From NCBI GenBank assembly GCA_017477425.1, contig JAFUVT010000028.1, forward strand, positions 1 to 64,000: 64,000 bases of DNA, in the 5' to 3' direction. Both the position numbers and the translations under genes were made by a program. Below are positions 34,203-41,789 of this stretch, in pieces (the stretch's first letter is position 1; each line of letters begins with the position of its first letter). Source of the DNA: Bacteroidales bacterium. Lineage in GTDB: Bacteria; Bacteroidota; Bacteroidia; Bacteroidales; F082. A model generated the notes under the pieces. It was given only the letters and a program-made list of their open reading frames with translations. It made no database searches and was not told the origin of the DNA.

Positions 34203-34793
34203 TTAGTCCGTCAGTTCCTTCAAGCCTTGATAGCCAAGGATTCGGTTTGTTCCTTTTGGCACCCGCTTGATGTAGAAGCGTTCGTCCTCCTGCACGAACT
34301 TGAAATGCAGCAAGTCGCCTTTGGGAAAGCAATCTATTGCGCTGAAACGCATCAATTTATGGGTTTGATACGAGAAATCGTTTGTCTTGACAAAAGTAAT
34401 CCGCTTGCCCGATTTCAGCATACTCGGTCTGAAACCGTCAAAATAATTGCGATTGCCCCATTTCCCCACAAATTGTTGCGGATCCTTCAAGTCATGAACA
34501 TAAACGCGAAACTGTTTTTCTGTTTTTGGCTTGATTTCCAACACTTTTTGTAACACTACTTGTTTGCCTTGGGTTGCCTCCACGTAAATCCATTGAAAAC
34601 CGTTACCCAAATTCTCCCATATCGGAGTGAAATGCACGTCTGCTGTAGTTGAATCATTGACAATCAGCACATAATCGCCCACCATCGTACGATAAAACTG
34701 CTTGGCATCCTCATCGCTGAACTTGGAGTGCTTCTGTGCGAAACCACTGAAAACCATAAACATCGCGGCTAAAATCAATGCAAATCTTTTCAT
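34203..34793 (-). CDS. Secreted CpcT/CpeT-like protein
   Basis: The 196-residue protein has a signal peptide (FALILAAMFMVFSGFAQ). The body (FYRTMVGDYVLIV, FTPIWENLGNGFQWIYVEA, FRVYVHDLKDPQQFVGKWGN, DCFPKGDLLHFKFVQEDERF) resembles the CpcT/CpeT family, known in cyanobacteria as a bilin lyase. Non-photosynthetic Bacteroidota carry secreted relatives of unknown role; it should not be read as a pigment lyase. I chose the start 9 codons into the open frame because the -7 box at 34815-34822 covers the earlier ATG. It follows the macrodomain gene by 35 bp but has its own promoter. Confidence 0.5.
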   Translation of the reverse strand: MKRFALILAAMFMVFSGFAQKHSKFSDEDAKQFYRTMVGDYVLIVNDSTTADVHFTPIWENLGNGFQWIYVEATQGKQVVLQKVLEIKPKTEKQFRVYVHDLKDPQQFVGKWGNRNYFDGFRPSMLKSGKRITFVKTNDFSYQTHKLMRFSAIDCFPKGDLLHFKFVQEDERFYIKRVPKGTNRILGYQGLKELTD

Positions 34794-34814
34794 TTTTTCT
34801 TTTTTTGGAGCGTG

Positions 34815-34822
34815 CAAAGATA
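34815..34822 (-). promoter_or_regulatory. -7 box (TATCTTTG) for the CpeT-like gene
   Basis: The minus strand reads TATCTTTG 21 bp before the ATG at 34793. Confidence 0.6.
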
Positions 34823-34828
34823 AGGAAA

Positions 34829-35629
34829 CTATTTCTCTTTTGCCAAAATTTGGGCATAAATCTCTTTGTCCAAATCTTTGAACACATTGAAAACGACATA
34901 TTTAAGATGCGTTTTTTCGTGTTCGGAAAGATACTGTCTAACCGTCTGCACCGCGATTTCGGCGGCCAAACGGTTCGGGAAACGAAACTCGCCCGTCGAG
35001 ATGCAGCAGAACGCCAAACTTTCGAGGCCGTTTTCGTCGGCGCAGGCCATGATGTTGCGATAGCAGGAGGCCAACTGCTCCTTTTGGAAATCAGCGGGAA
35101 TGCCATTGGGAATAATCGGCCCGACAGTATGGATGACATAACGACAAGGCAAGTTATAAGCCTTCGTGATTTTGGCATGGCCGGTCGGTTCCTCGTGGCC
35201 TTGACGTTGCATCAGTTCGTGACATTCTTGGCGCAGTTGCACGCCCGCCGCCGAATGGATGGCATTGTCGATGCAACGATGCAAAGGATAAAAACAGCCC
35301 AACATCTGGCTGTTGGCCGCATTCACGATGGCATCGACGCGCAGGCGGGTGATGTCGCCTTGCCATAACAACAACGTTTTGCTGGTAGAGACGCGATTAA
35401 TCGCGTCTCTACAATCTGACAATTCTATAATACCTTTTTCCTGTAATTGCGCCTGCAATTCCTCGTCCTGCAACCGCAAGAATTCCTCGCTGACGGGTTT
35501 CGGCATCCGCACGTTGCGCAAGGCACGGAAGAGGTCGCGTTTCTCAGCCTCGCTTTCCGGGAGTTCCATTTCGGAATATTGAGGGTTTTCTATGATGAGG
35601 TAATCTATTAGGTAATCTAAACGGTTCAT
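34829..35629 (-). CDS. Zinc-type macrodomain, SirTM-linked protein-ADP-ribose hydrolase, with an in-frame repeat
   Basis: The 266-residue protein has the N-terminal helical part (MNRLDYLIDYLI ... LFRALRNVRMP ... EFLRLQDEELQ) and macrodomain (LWQGDITRLRVDAIVNAANS, MLGCFYPLHRCIDNAIHSAA) of the hydrolases encoded next to SirTM sirtuins in staphylococci and streptococci. The Cys/His set in MLGCFYPLHRC fits the zinc-binding form. HTVGPIIP and FCCISTGEFRFP complete the ADP-ribose site. It should remove ADP-ribose from a protein modified by the neighbouring sirtuin. Residues 73-82 (CRDAINRVST) are encoded by a family A palindrome, just before the conserved LLLWQGDIT strand. An earlier ATG at 35662 lies inside another palindrome. 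Confidence 0.9.
   Translation of the reverse strand: MNRLDYLIDYLIIENPQYSEMELPESEAEKRDLFRALRNVRMPKPVSEEFLRLQDEELQAQLQEKGIIELSDCRDAINRVSTSKTLLLWQGDITRLRVDAIVNAANSQMLGCFYPLHRCIDNAIHSAAGVQLRQECHELMQRQGHEEPTGHAKITKAYNLPCRYVIHTVGPIIPNGIPADFQKEQLASCYRNIMACADENGLESLAFCCISTGEFRFPNRLAAEIAVQTVRQYLSEHEKTHLKYVVFNVFKDLDKEIYAQILAKEK
35385..35412. repeat. Family A palindrome inside the macrodomain gene, in frame
   Basis: GTAGAGACGCGATT and AATCGCGTCTCTAC are perfect reverse complements. With one flanking base on each side it encodes ten residues, CRDAINRVST, and leaves the frame open. Confidence 0.9.
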
Positions 35630-35647
35630 AATCATTATTTTGCTATG

Positions 35648-35675
35648 GTAGAGACGTAGCACGCTACGTCTCTAC
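35648..35675. repeat. Family A palindrome that supplies the SirTM stop codon
   Basis: GTAGAGACGTAGC, centre AC, GCTACGTCTCTAC. On the minus strand the TAG in its GTAGAG end is the stop codon of the sirtuin gene, so the end of that protein is set by the repeat. It fills most of the 42-bp gap to the macrodomain gene. Confidence 0.88.
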
Positions 35676-36523
35676 AGGGTTAACATTTCCTTCAAAACCT
35701 CGCCAATATCGCCATTGATGACGATGGAACGGTCCTGAATCTGCTCCACGGTGAACGCCTCGCCAAGGTTGATGGTGGCGTAAATCGCCTCAGGATTCTT
35801 GTAGGTCATCTGCATGAACGGCAGTTTGATGATGGTCGGGGTGTTGGCGCCGATGCCAAGGTCCCAATAAAGGACCTTGCCGTGGTTATGGCCGTTCACG
35901 AAATCGAGGTAGCGTTGTGCGGCGGCGTGCCAGCCTTCGTCCTCCACAAAGGTGCTGTCAGAACGCAGGTTGACCGTCATCTTGCCGCCGCAAACGGGGC
36001 ATTTCGGCACCAATTCTGTGGGTATCTGTAGAGACGCAAAATTTTGCGTCTCTACCTGTTGTGCCGCAATCATCTTCCTGACAATTTCCTCGTTGTCATA
36101 GGTCTTTTGGTGGCAAGGCGTTGCGCATTGGAACAGGCCGTAATCGCCTTGGGTGTAGAACAACCGTTTCTTGTCGAAGCCCGCCTTCTGGAACTGGTGA
36201 TCGACATTGGTGGTGATAACGAAATAGTCCTTGTTCTGCACGAGTTTCATGAGGTCGTCGTAAACGGGTTTTGGGGCGGAAATATAGCGGTTGTAATAGA
36301 TGTGGCGACTCCAGTAGGCCCAATGTTCCTCATCGGTCGGGAAATGGTGGAAGCCCGCCGTGTACATGTCCGTGAAGCCGTATTTCTCAATGAAATCGGC
36401 GAAATGTTTCTGAAAACGCTCACCCGAGTAGGTGAATCCCGCTGAGGTGGAGAGCCCCGCGCCCGCCCCGATGATGACGGCTTCGGCGGATTGAAGGGCT
36501 TGATAGAGTTTTTGTATTTCCAT
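35672..36523 (-). CDS. SirTM-type (class M) sirtuin with an in-frame repeat
   Basis: The 283-residue protein is read from MEIQKLYQALQSAEAV. NAD-binding GAGAGLSTSAGFTYSG lacks the GIPDFR of deacylase sirtuins. ITTNVDHQFQKAGFDKKRLF and TQGDYGLFQC are the SirTM signature, with QGD where classical sirtuins have the catalytic HG. Zinc cysteines are in CATPC and CPVC. Characterised SirTMs ADP-ribosylate lipoylated GcvH-L, reversed by the linked macrodomain. No gcvH-L or lplA2 is visible in the window. Residues 156-165, between the two zinc pairs, are VETQNFASLQ, encoded by a family A palindrome. The gene follows ptrB by 10 bp. Confidence 0.92.
   Translation of the reverse strand: MEIQKLYQALQSAEAVIIGAGAGLSTSAGFTYSGERFQKHFADFIEKYGFTDMYTAGFHHFPTDEEHWAYWSRHIYYNRYISAPKPVYDDLMKLVQNKDYFVITTNVDHQFQKAGFDKKRLFYTQGDYGLFQCATPCHQKTYDNEEIVRKMIAAQQVETQNFASLQIPTELVPKCPVCGGKMTVNLRSDSTFVEDEGWHAAAQRYLDFVNGHNHGKVLYWDLGIGANTPTIIKLPFMQMTYKNPEAIYATINLGEAFTVEQIQDRSIVINGDIGEVLKEMLTL
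36029..36056. repeat. Family A palindrome inside the SirTM gene, in frame
   Basis: GTAGAGACGCAAAA and TTTTGCGTCTCTAC are perfect reverse complements. The flanking dinucleotide CT occurs on both sides, so element plus duplication is 30 bp, ten codons, in the zinc-binding module. Confidence 0.92.
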
Positions 36524-36533
36524 AAGTCTCAAT

Positions 36534-38654
36534 TTATTGATTCGTAACCCATCCCAAAACATCCAGCATGAAAGCATATTCCAACGCCACTTCCTTGTAG
36601 CCCTCAAAACGGCCAGAAGCACCACCATGACCGTAATCCATTTCGGTTTTCAGGTACAGCGGGTTTTGGTCGGTCTTCAAGGCACGAAGTTTGGCAGCCC
36701 ATTTCGCGGGTTCCCAGTATTGTACCTGACTGTCGTGCAAGCCCGTGGTAATCAACAATGCAGGATAATCTTTGGCCTCCACATTGTCGTAAGGCGAATA
36801 GGAAAGCATATAGTCGTAATACTGTTTCTCGTTCGGATTGCCCCACTCGTCGTATTCGCCCGTCGTCAGCGGAATGCTCTCGTCGAGCATCGTCGTCACC
36901 ACATCCACGAAAGGCACCTGGGCGATGACGCCTTTCCACAAATCGGTCCGCATGTTGACCACCGCGCCCACCAACAATCCGCCGGCACTGCCGCCCATGG
37001 CAAACATTTTGTCCGACGATGTATAACCTTGTTTCACAAGATATTCCGCGCAGGCAATAAAGTCAAGGAACGTGTTTTTCTTTTTCAGCATCTTGCCGTC
37101 TTCGTACCATTGTCGGCCCATTTCCTCGCCACCGCGGATATGGGCGATGGCCCAAATAAAACCTCGATCCAAAAGGCTCAGTCGCGCCAAGGAAAAATAG
37201 GCATCCATGCTGGAGCCGTATGAACCGTAGCCATACAAGACGAGAGGCCTGTTAAGTTGAGGTCCCTGAGCCTGTCGAAGGGCCGACTTTATCATTTGCG
37301 GCGTTTCGACAGGCTCAACGGCCTTGGCTTTTTTATACACAACCGACAGCGGCACCAAAACGCCATCATGTGAAGGCACCATCAGCCGTTCGGTGGCGTA
37401 TTCACTTGGATTGTAACCTCCTACGATTTCCTGCTGTTTCAGCAAGGTCTTGGTGCGTTGCTCCATATCGAACTCGAAAACCGACGACGGCGTGGTCATG
37501 GAAGTGTATCCATAACGCACCGTAACCGCGTCAAAATCTGGGTTGGCACCCACGCTGGCGGTGTAGGCCGGCTCGCCGAAGTCGATGTAATAATCCGTCG
37601 CGCCATTCCAAGTCTTTACACGAATTTTCACCAAGCCGCCCTCGCGTTCCTCGATGACGAAGAACTTGCTGAAAATCGTGAAACTCTCAATCATCACCTG
37701 CTCGCGGTGCGGAACGACTTCCTCCCAATTCGGCTTTTCGGTTTGTCCGATGGGTGTCCGCATAATCTTGTAGTTGCGCGCGCCATCGGCATTGGTCTGG
37801 ATGTAAAAATGCTCGTCGTAATGGTCGATGCCATAAAGCATGTCGGGCTGGCGCTCTTGAAAGACGCGGAACTCGCCCTCAGGCTGGTTGCTTTCCAGGA
37901 TGCGACACTCCGAAACCAGCGTCGATTCCGAGTTGATAATCAGATATTTCCTCGATTTTGTCTTGCTGATGTAGCAAACAAAGGTCTCGTCCGATTCCTC
38001 ATAGACTTGCACATCCTCTGCCGCCTTCGCTCCCAAACGATGGCGCATGATTTTATATGGTCGCAGCGACTCGTCCTTCACGCCGTAGAACAAGGTCTCA
38101 TTGTCGCTGGCCCAAACGATGTTGCCTGAAGTGCCTGCAATAGGCTCGCCGACCAACTCGCCCGTCACCAGATCCTTGACAAATACCGTATATATCCTCC
38201 GGCTGACGGTATCAACACTATAAGCCAAAAAGCGGTCGTCCTCACTTAAACTCACCTCGCCGATGTCGAAAAAGGCATGACCTTCTGCCAACAGGTTGCA
38301 ATCCAAGATGATTTCCTCAGGAGCCTCAAGACTGTGCTTTTTGCGGCAATAGATGGGATACTCCTTCCCTTCCTCGAAGCGCGTGTAGTGATAATAGTCG
38401 CGAATCTTGATGGGCACCGAGTTGTCGTCCTGCTTGATGCGTCCCGTGATTTCCTTAAAGAGTTGTTCTTGAAGCGGTTCAGTATGTTTCAGGCAAGCAT
38501 CGGCATATTGGTTCTCGGCCTCAAGATAAGCCAAAACCTCAGGGTTTTCGCGCTCGTTAAGCCAATAATAGTTGTCGATTCGGGTGTGGCCGTGCTCAGT
38601 CATCGCGTGCGGACGGATGGCGGCCTTGGGCGGCGTAAGGTTGTTTTCGTTCAT
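36534..38654 (-). CDS. ptrB: Oligopeptidase B-type S9 serine peptidase with an in-frame repeat pair
   Basis: The 706-residue protein has no signal peptide (start MNENNLTPPKAAIRPHAM; the frame is open 14 codons further upstream, overlapping the -7 box). The propeller occupies residues 1-430 (RIDNYYWLNERENPEVLAYL). The catalytic domain has PLVLYGYGSYGSSMDA, RGGEEMGRQWYEDGKM, nucleophile Ser in MGGSAGGLLVGAV, Asp in ITTGLHDSQVQYW and His in YGHGGASGRF. Oligopeptidase B cleaves short peptides after Arg or Lys in the cytosol. Residues about 444-467 (VEPVETP ... ALRQAQGP) are a family B repeat pair translated in frame at the propeller-to-hydrolase linker, a spot that tolerates insertion. It heads the ptrB-SirTM-macrodomain run. 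Confidence 0.92.
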   Translation of the reverse strand: MNENNLTPPKAAIRPHAMTEHGHTRIDNYYWLNERENPEVLAYLEAENQYADACLKHTEPLQEQLFKEITGRIKQDDNSVPIKIRDYYHYTRFEEGKEYPIYCRKKHSLEAPEEIILDCNLLAEGHAFFDIGEVSLSEDDRFLAYSVDTVSRRIYTVFVKDLVTGELVGEPIAGTSGNIVWASDNETLFYGVKDESLRPYKIMRHRLGAKAAEDVQVYEESDETFVCYISKTKSRKYLIINSESTLVSECRILESNQPEGEFRVFQERQPDMLYGIDHYDEHFYIQTNADGARNYKIMRTPIGQTEKPNWEEVVPHREQVMIESFTIFSKFFVIEEREGGLVKIRVKTWNGATDYYIDFGEPAYTASVGANPDFDAVTVRYGYTSMTTPSSVFEFDMEQRTKTLLKQQEIVGGYNPSEYATERLMVPSHDGVLVPLSVVYKKAKAVEPVETPQMIKSALRQAQGPQLNRPLVLYGYGSYGSSMDAYFSLARLSLLDRGFIWAIAHIRGGEEMGRQWYEDGKMLKKKNTFLDFIACAEYLVKQGYTSSDKMFAMGGSAGGLLVGAVVNMRTDLWKGVIAQVPFVDVVTTMLDESIPLTTGEYDEWGNPNEKQYYDYMLSYSPYDNVEAKDYPALLITTGLHDSQVQYWEPAKWAAKLRALKTDQNPLYLKTEMDYGHGGASGRFEGYKEVALEYAFMLDVLGWVTNQ
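37254..37323. repeat. Family B inverted pair inside ptrB, in frame
   Basis: GGTCCCTGAGCCTGTCGAAG near 37261 and GCGTTTCGACAGGCTCAACG near 37301 are two inverted units about 16 bp apart. On the minus strand they encode VEPVETP and ALRQAQGP. Confidence 0.9.
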
Positions 38655-38670
38655 TTTGGAATATTTTCCG

Positions 38671-38678
38671 CAAATATA
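38671..38678 (-). promoter_or_regulatory. -7 box (TATATTTG) for ptrB-SirTM-macrodomain
   Basis: The minus strand reads TATATTTG 16 bp before the ATG at 38654, which decides that start. Confidence 0.6.
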
Positions 38679-38697
38679 CGGAAAAAACGAATACAAC

Positions 38698-40083
38698 CTA
38701 TCGGCTCACCAACACTCTCGTCGCATGGCTTCTGCTTTCGGCATCCGTAACGCGCAGCAGGTAAACACCTTCGGGCAAATCACCGAAATTGATTTCATTT
38801 GAATTACCAATAGTTCTCACACATTGTCCTAAAACATTATAAATCATAATCGAGACTGTTTCCAATCCCACCACTTTCACGTTTCCGCGCGTCGGGTTAG
38901 GAAAAACCACCACACCGTCCTCGGCATATTCTTCAACCGCAAGATCGGTTCTGGTCAGCACGGGGAAACCATCGTTGGTATGGTTCACATCCATGCCCCA
39001 AACATCGCCACCTTGGTTGAGCGTGTTCACAAAAGTGGGCGCACGCATCGCCTCTGCATCCATTGAAATGCCAAACTCGTCGTCTTCGCAAATGTTGAGA
39101 TAATAACAGTTCTCAATGGACACATTATCGGAGGCATGATAGCCAAGCAGGCAACCAACATGATGATTTCCTGCAACTTCGCCCACATTATAGCTACTCT
39201 CCATCTCAAAATCCGGTGCAGTAATTGCCACCAAACCGCCAGCAGCGGGATAATAGGCTGAAATGTCGCCAATAGCAGAAACATTACCCGTATTGTAACA
39301 ATTAACGACCGTCGACCTCCTTGAGCCACCTATAATTCCACCTGCGATGCGCGTGGCCGTGATATCGCCTTCGTTGAAACATTCTGAAATGTCAAAAATT
39401 CCAGTGATTCCGCCGACGATACCACCCACGTTGGTTCCCGAGAGAGCGCCAACATTGGAGCAATTCAGCACCACCGAACCGCCTTCGCCCACGATGCCAC
39501 CCACATTATGACCTTCGATGACCGCGGCATTCCTGCAATGCTGCACGGTGAGTTTGCCACCACGACCGACAATGCCACCACAAACGCTGCCACTGATGTA
39601 ACCATTGGCAATCTCAATGTTCTCAATAACAGCGCTTTCGTCGTTCAACCCACTATCTGCATAGCCAAACATGCCTGCATAACCGCTTCCATCGACGACG
39701 TAAAGATTGGAAATGGTATGGTTGCCGCCATCGAAATGGCCACTGAAAAACGTGGGCGTACCATAATCAAGAGTGTTTCCGCGGTCGCAGCCATCTTCAT
39801 CGAATCCTCTGTAAAACCTGCCTATAGGCGTCCAAGGCTGGTCTTCACTGCCGTTCAAGTCGATGTCGGTGGTGAGGCGGAAAAACAAGTCCTGGGTTTC
39901 AAAACCCTTGTCGACCATATAGGCCAAAAAAGCCAGGTTTTCAGCTGATTCAATCAGGTAAGGGTCTGTTTGTGTACCTGTGCCCCGTGTCCAAAGTTTT
40001 CTGCTGCCGTCCCAAACGCTGGTTTGGGCCTCGGCCACGATACCCGCCAAAACGAGCATCATCAAGAGATATAGCTTTTTCAT
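38698..40083 (-). CDS. Secreted GLUG-repeat protein with T9SS type A domain
   Basis: The 461-residue protein has a signal peptide (LYLLMMLVLAGIVAEAQ). Residues 25-370 show GLUG-type repeats: YLIESAENLAFLAYMV, FSGHFDGGNHTISNLYV, then five repeats of the kind VGGIVGEGGSVVLNCSNVG and AGGIIGGSRRSTVVNCYNTG. The fold is probably a right-handed beta-helix or solenoid. The C-terminal 75 residues are a T9SS type A domain (VVFPNPTRGNVKVVGLE ... LPEGVYLLRVTD). It is likely a surface-anchored adhesin-like or binding protein; no catalytic site is seen. Confidence 0.85.
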   Translation of the reverse strand: MKKLYLLMMLVLAGIVAEAQTSVWDGSRKLWTRGTGTQTDPYLIESAENLAFLAYMVDKGFETQDLFFRLTTDIDLNGSEDQPWTPIGRFYRGFDEDGCDRGNTLDYGTPTFFSGHFDGGNHTISNLYVVDGSGYAGMFGYADSGLNDESAVIENIEIANGYISGSVCGGIVGRGGKLTVQHCRNAAVIEGHNVGGIVGEGGSVVLNCSNVGALSGTNVGGIVGGITGIFDISECFNEGDITATRIAGGIIGGSRRSTVVNCYNTGNVSAIGDISAYYPAAGGLVAITAPDFEMESSYNVGEVAGNHHVGCLLGYHASDNVSIENCYYLNICEDDEFGISMDAEAMRAPTFVNTLNQGGDVWGMDVNHTNDGFPVLTRTDLAVEEYAEDGVVVFPNPTRGNVKVVGLETVSIMIYNVLGQCVRTIGNSNEINFGDLPEGVYLLRVTDAESRSHATRVLVSR

Positions 40084-40116
40084 TTCTTTCTGTATTTATT
40101 TGTTAGACAATCGTTT

Positions 40117-41664
40117 TCATTTCGCAAATCCGTTGTTGAACAAGGCCCTGACATGGTCGATGAAAGCACCTTTGCGTTCAAGGGCCGACTGGCTGTTGTT
40201 TTTCCAAACGGTAATCATCGCATAATCCAATTCTTGCATGCCACCGCTTTCGAAACTGAATGGTCCGACCGTAGCGAGACCTCGCCTGTCGTAGGGTGTG
40301 TTCTCGCATTGTTCTTCGGTCCAGTATTTTCCTTCTACATTGTAACCATCGTTGGGCGCAATGCCGTTAGTGCCAAAATTACACGGATCGCTGTCGCCAG
40401 GATAGGCGAAGTTGCACTCAGGGCCAACCACCATTTCACCGGCAAAGCCATTGCCGCCATACTGCATGTGGGTGCCGTTCTTCCAAGCACAACGAAGGAA
40501 GTTATAGTATTCAGTAGCTGAATTAGAGTCGCCATTATTGCCTGGAGAATAAGTCAAATACAGGAATCCGCACAGGCCCAAACGTTCATCGTCGATGATA
40601 CCGTTGCCAAAGTTGCAACCATTGTAGGCGTATTTATCCAAAGGATGGCTGGCATTAAACAAGGCCTCGCAGGTGCCGTCGAAAGCAGGATTGTCGCGAC
40701 CATCGGCAGGCATATAGGGACCGGCCAGCACTGTACAGACCTGCACAGGCGAATTCTCACCGTAGGCCCAGGGCTGTCCTTGACCGTCAACGGGTATTCC
40801 GTTGTAGCCGAAACTCGAGCCGCGCTGCACGTCGCAGCCCACAAAATCGTCCCAACCGTAGCCGATGTCCCAATCGTTGAAAAGGCCGAGATACACATCG
40901 TGGTAATCATTTGCGGAACGGTTGAAGAACTTGTAATTGAAAAACACTGTGTTGTTCAGCATCTCATCATCGGGACCGTCGAAAGCATACACCATGGCGT
41001 GCACTTCGAGGCCCAGTTGTCCTCCACCCGACTCAAAATGCGGATGATAGCTATCGTTGAAGATGAAAAACAGGCATTGGTCTCCTTTGATGTCGGGATA
41101 GTCGCCGTCGGCAGAGTTGTAACGGCCGTCGCCATTCACGTCCACAAACGGTGCCAAGTTTTCGGCATAGTCTGCATCGCCGTGCGCCGGCCATGTTAGG
41201 ATATCGTCAGGAGTTTGGTAACCCTCTTGGCCATGATGAGCGATGAAGTTGTCGATTTCGGCACGGGTCAGGTTCCAAACGCGATGAAACTTCAATGCCG
41301 TCATCAAGTCAATGGAGGCATCAGTGGTAGTCAACGGTCCCGACATATACTCCTCTCCTATTTGTCCATACCGAAAGGCCGCGAGGTGTAGACTATCAGA
41401 GGCATCCAAACCGCCAAACCACAAGGCATGTTGGGCGAATGTCTCTTTGCCACTGCCAGCAGGCACTTCCCACGTCGGGCAATCCGGATGGCCAGTGCCC
41501 CATTCTTCATAATAAGTGCCCAGTTGTGGCACATAGAGGGTACCATAACCAAGAATGGTAGCCCTGACATTGTTGATCTCGACATGCGAGATGGGCGGCA
41601 GCTGCGCCATTGATGCCATACACACCGTGCATAACATCAGAAACAAGAGTTTTCTCTTTTTCAT
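40117..41664 (-). CDS. Secreted protein of unknown function with a calcium-loop-like segment
   Basis: The 515-residue protein has a signal peptide (LFLMLCTVCMASMAQ). It is rich in aromatic, Gly and Asp residues (HALWFGGLDASDSLHLAAF, VFFNYKFFNRSANDYHDVYL, GYGWDDFVGCDVQRGSSFGYN). VDVNGDGRYNSADGDYPDIKGD at about residues 170-190 resembles a dockerin or EF-hand-like calcium loop. I recognise the style from Bacteroidales exported proteins but no named family. It ends ALFNNGFAK without a T9SS sorting domain, unlike its neighbours, so it may be shortened or stay in the periplasm. It lies 33 bp upstream of the GLUG gene on the same strand. Confidence 0.6.
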   Translation of the reverse strand: MKKRKLLFLMLCTVCMASMAQLPPISHVEINNVRATILGYGTLYVPQLGTYYEEWGTGHPDCPTWEVPAGSGKETFAQHALWFGGLDASDSLHLAAFRYGQIGEEYMSGPLTTTDASIDLMTALKFHRVWNLTRAEIDNFIAHHGQEGYQTPDDILTWPAHGDADYAENLAPFVDVNGDGRYNSADGDYPDIKGDQCLFFIFNDSYHPHFESGGGQLGLEVHAMVYAFDGPDDEMLNNTVFFNYKFFNRSANDYHDVYLGLFNDWDIGYGWDDFVGCDVQRGSSFGYNGIPVDGQGQPWAYGENSPVQVCTVLAGPYMPADGRDNPAFDGTCEALFNASHPLDKYAYNGCNFGNGIIDDERLGLCGFLYLTYSPGNNGDSNSATEYYNFLRCAWKNGTHMQYGGNGFAGEMVVGPECNFAYPGDSDPCNFGTNGIAPNDGYNVEGKYWTEEQCENTPYDRRGLATVGPFSFESGGMQELDYAMITVWKNNSQSALERKGAFIDHVRALFNNGFAK

Positions 41665-41711
41665 AGCTTATAGATTTTAGTGAAACATATTGCTTGTTGT
41701 TTTTGTGATGG

Positions 41712-41719
41712 CAAAACTA
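41712..41719 (-). promoter_or_regulatory. -7 box (TAGTTTTG) for the 41664 gene
   Basis: The minus strand reads TAGTTTTG, matching TAnnTTTG, 47 bp before the ATG at 41664. Confidence 0.5.
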
Positions 41720-41750
41720 CAAACGACACAAAAACCCGTCAAGAAAATGA

Positions 41751-41770
41751 TGGTGCGGATTGGTGCGGAT
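41751..41770. repeat. Tandem 10-bp duplication
   Basis: TGGTGCGGAT occurs twice in direct tandem in the gap between the TPR sensor stop and the next gene. No function is apparent. Confidence 0.7.
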
Positions 41771-41789
41771 TTTCGAAACACACTGAAAA

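Noticed and set aside
34203..34793. Calling the CpeT-like protein a bilin lyase
   Set aside because: It is secreted and no phycobiliprotein context exists; only the fold resemblance is supported.
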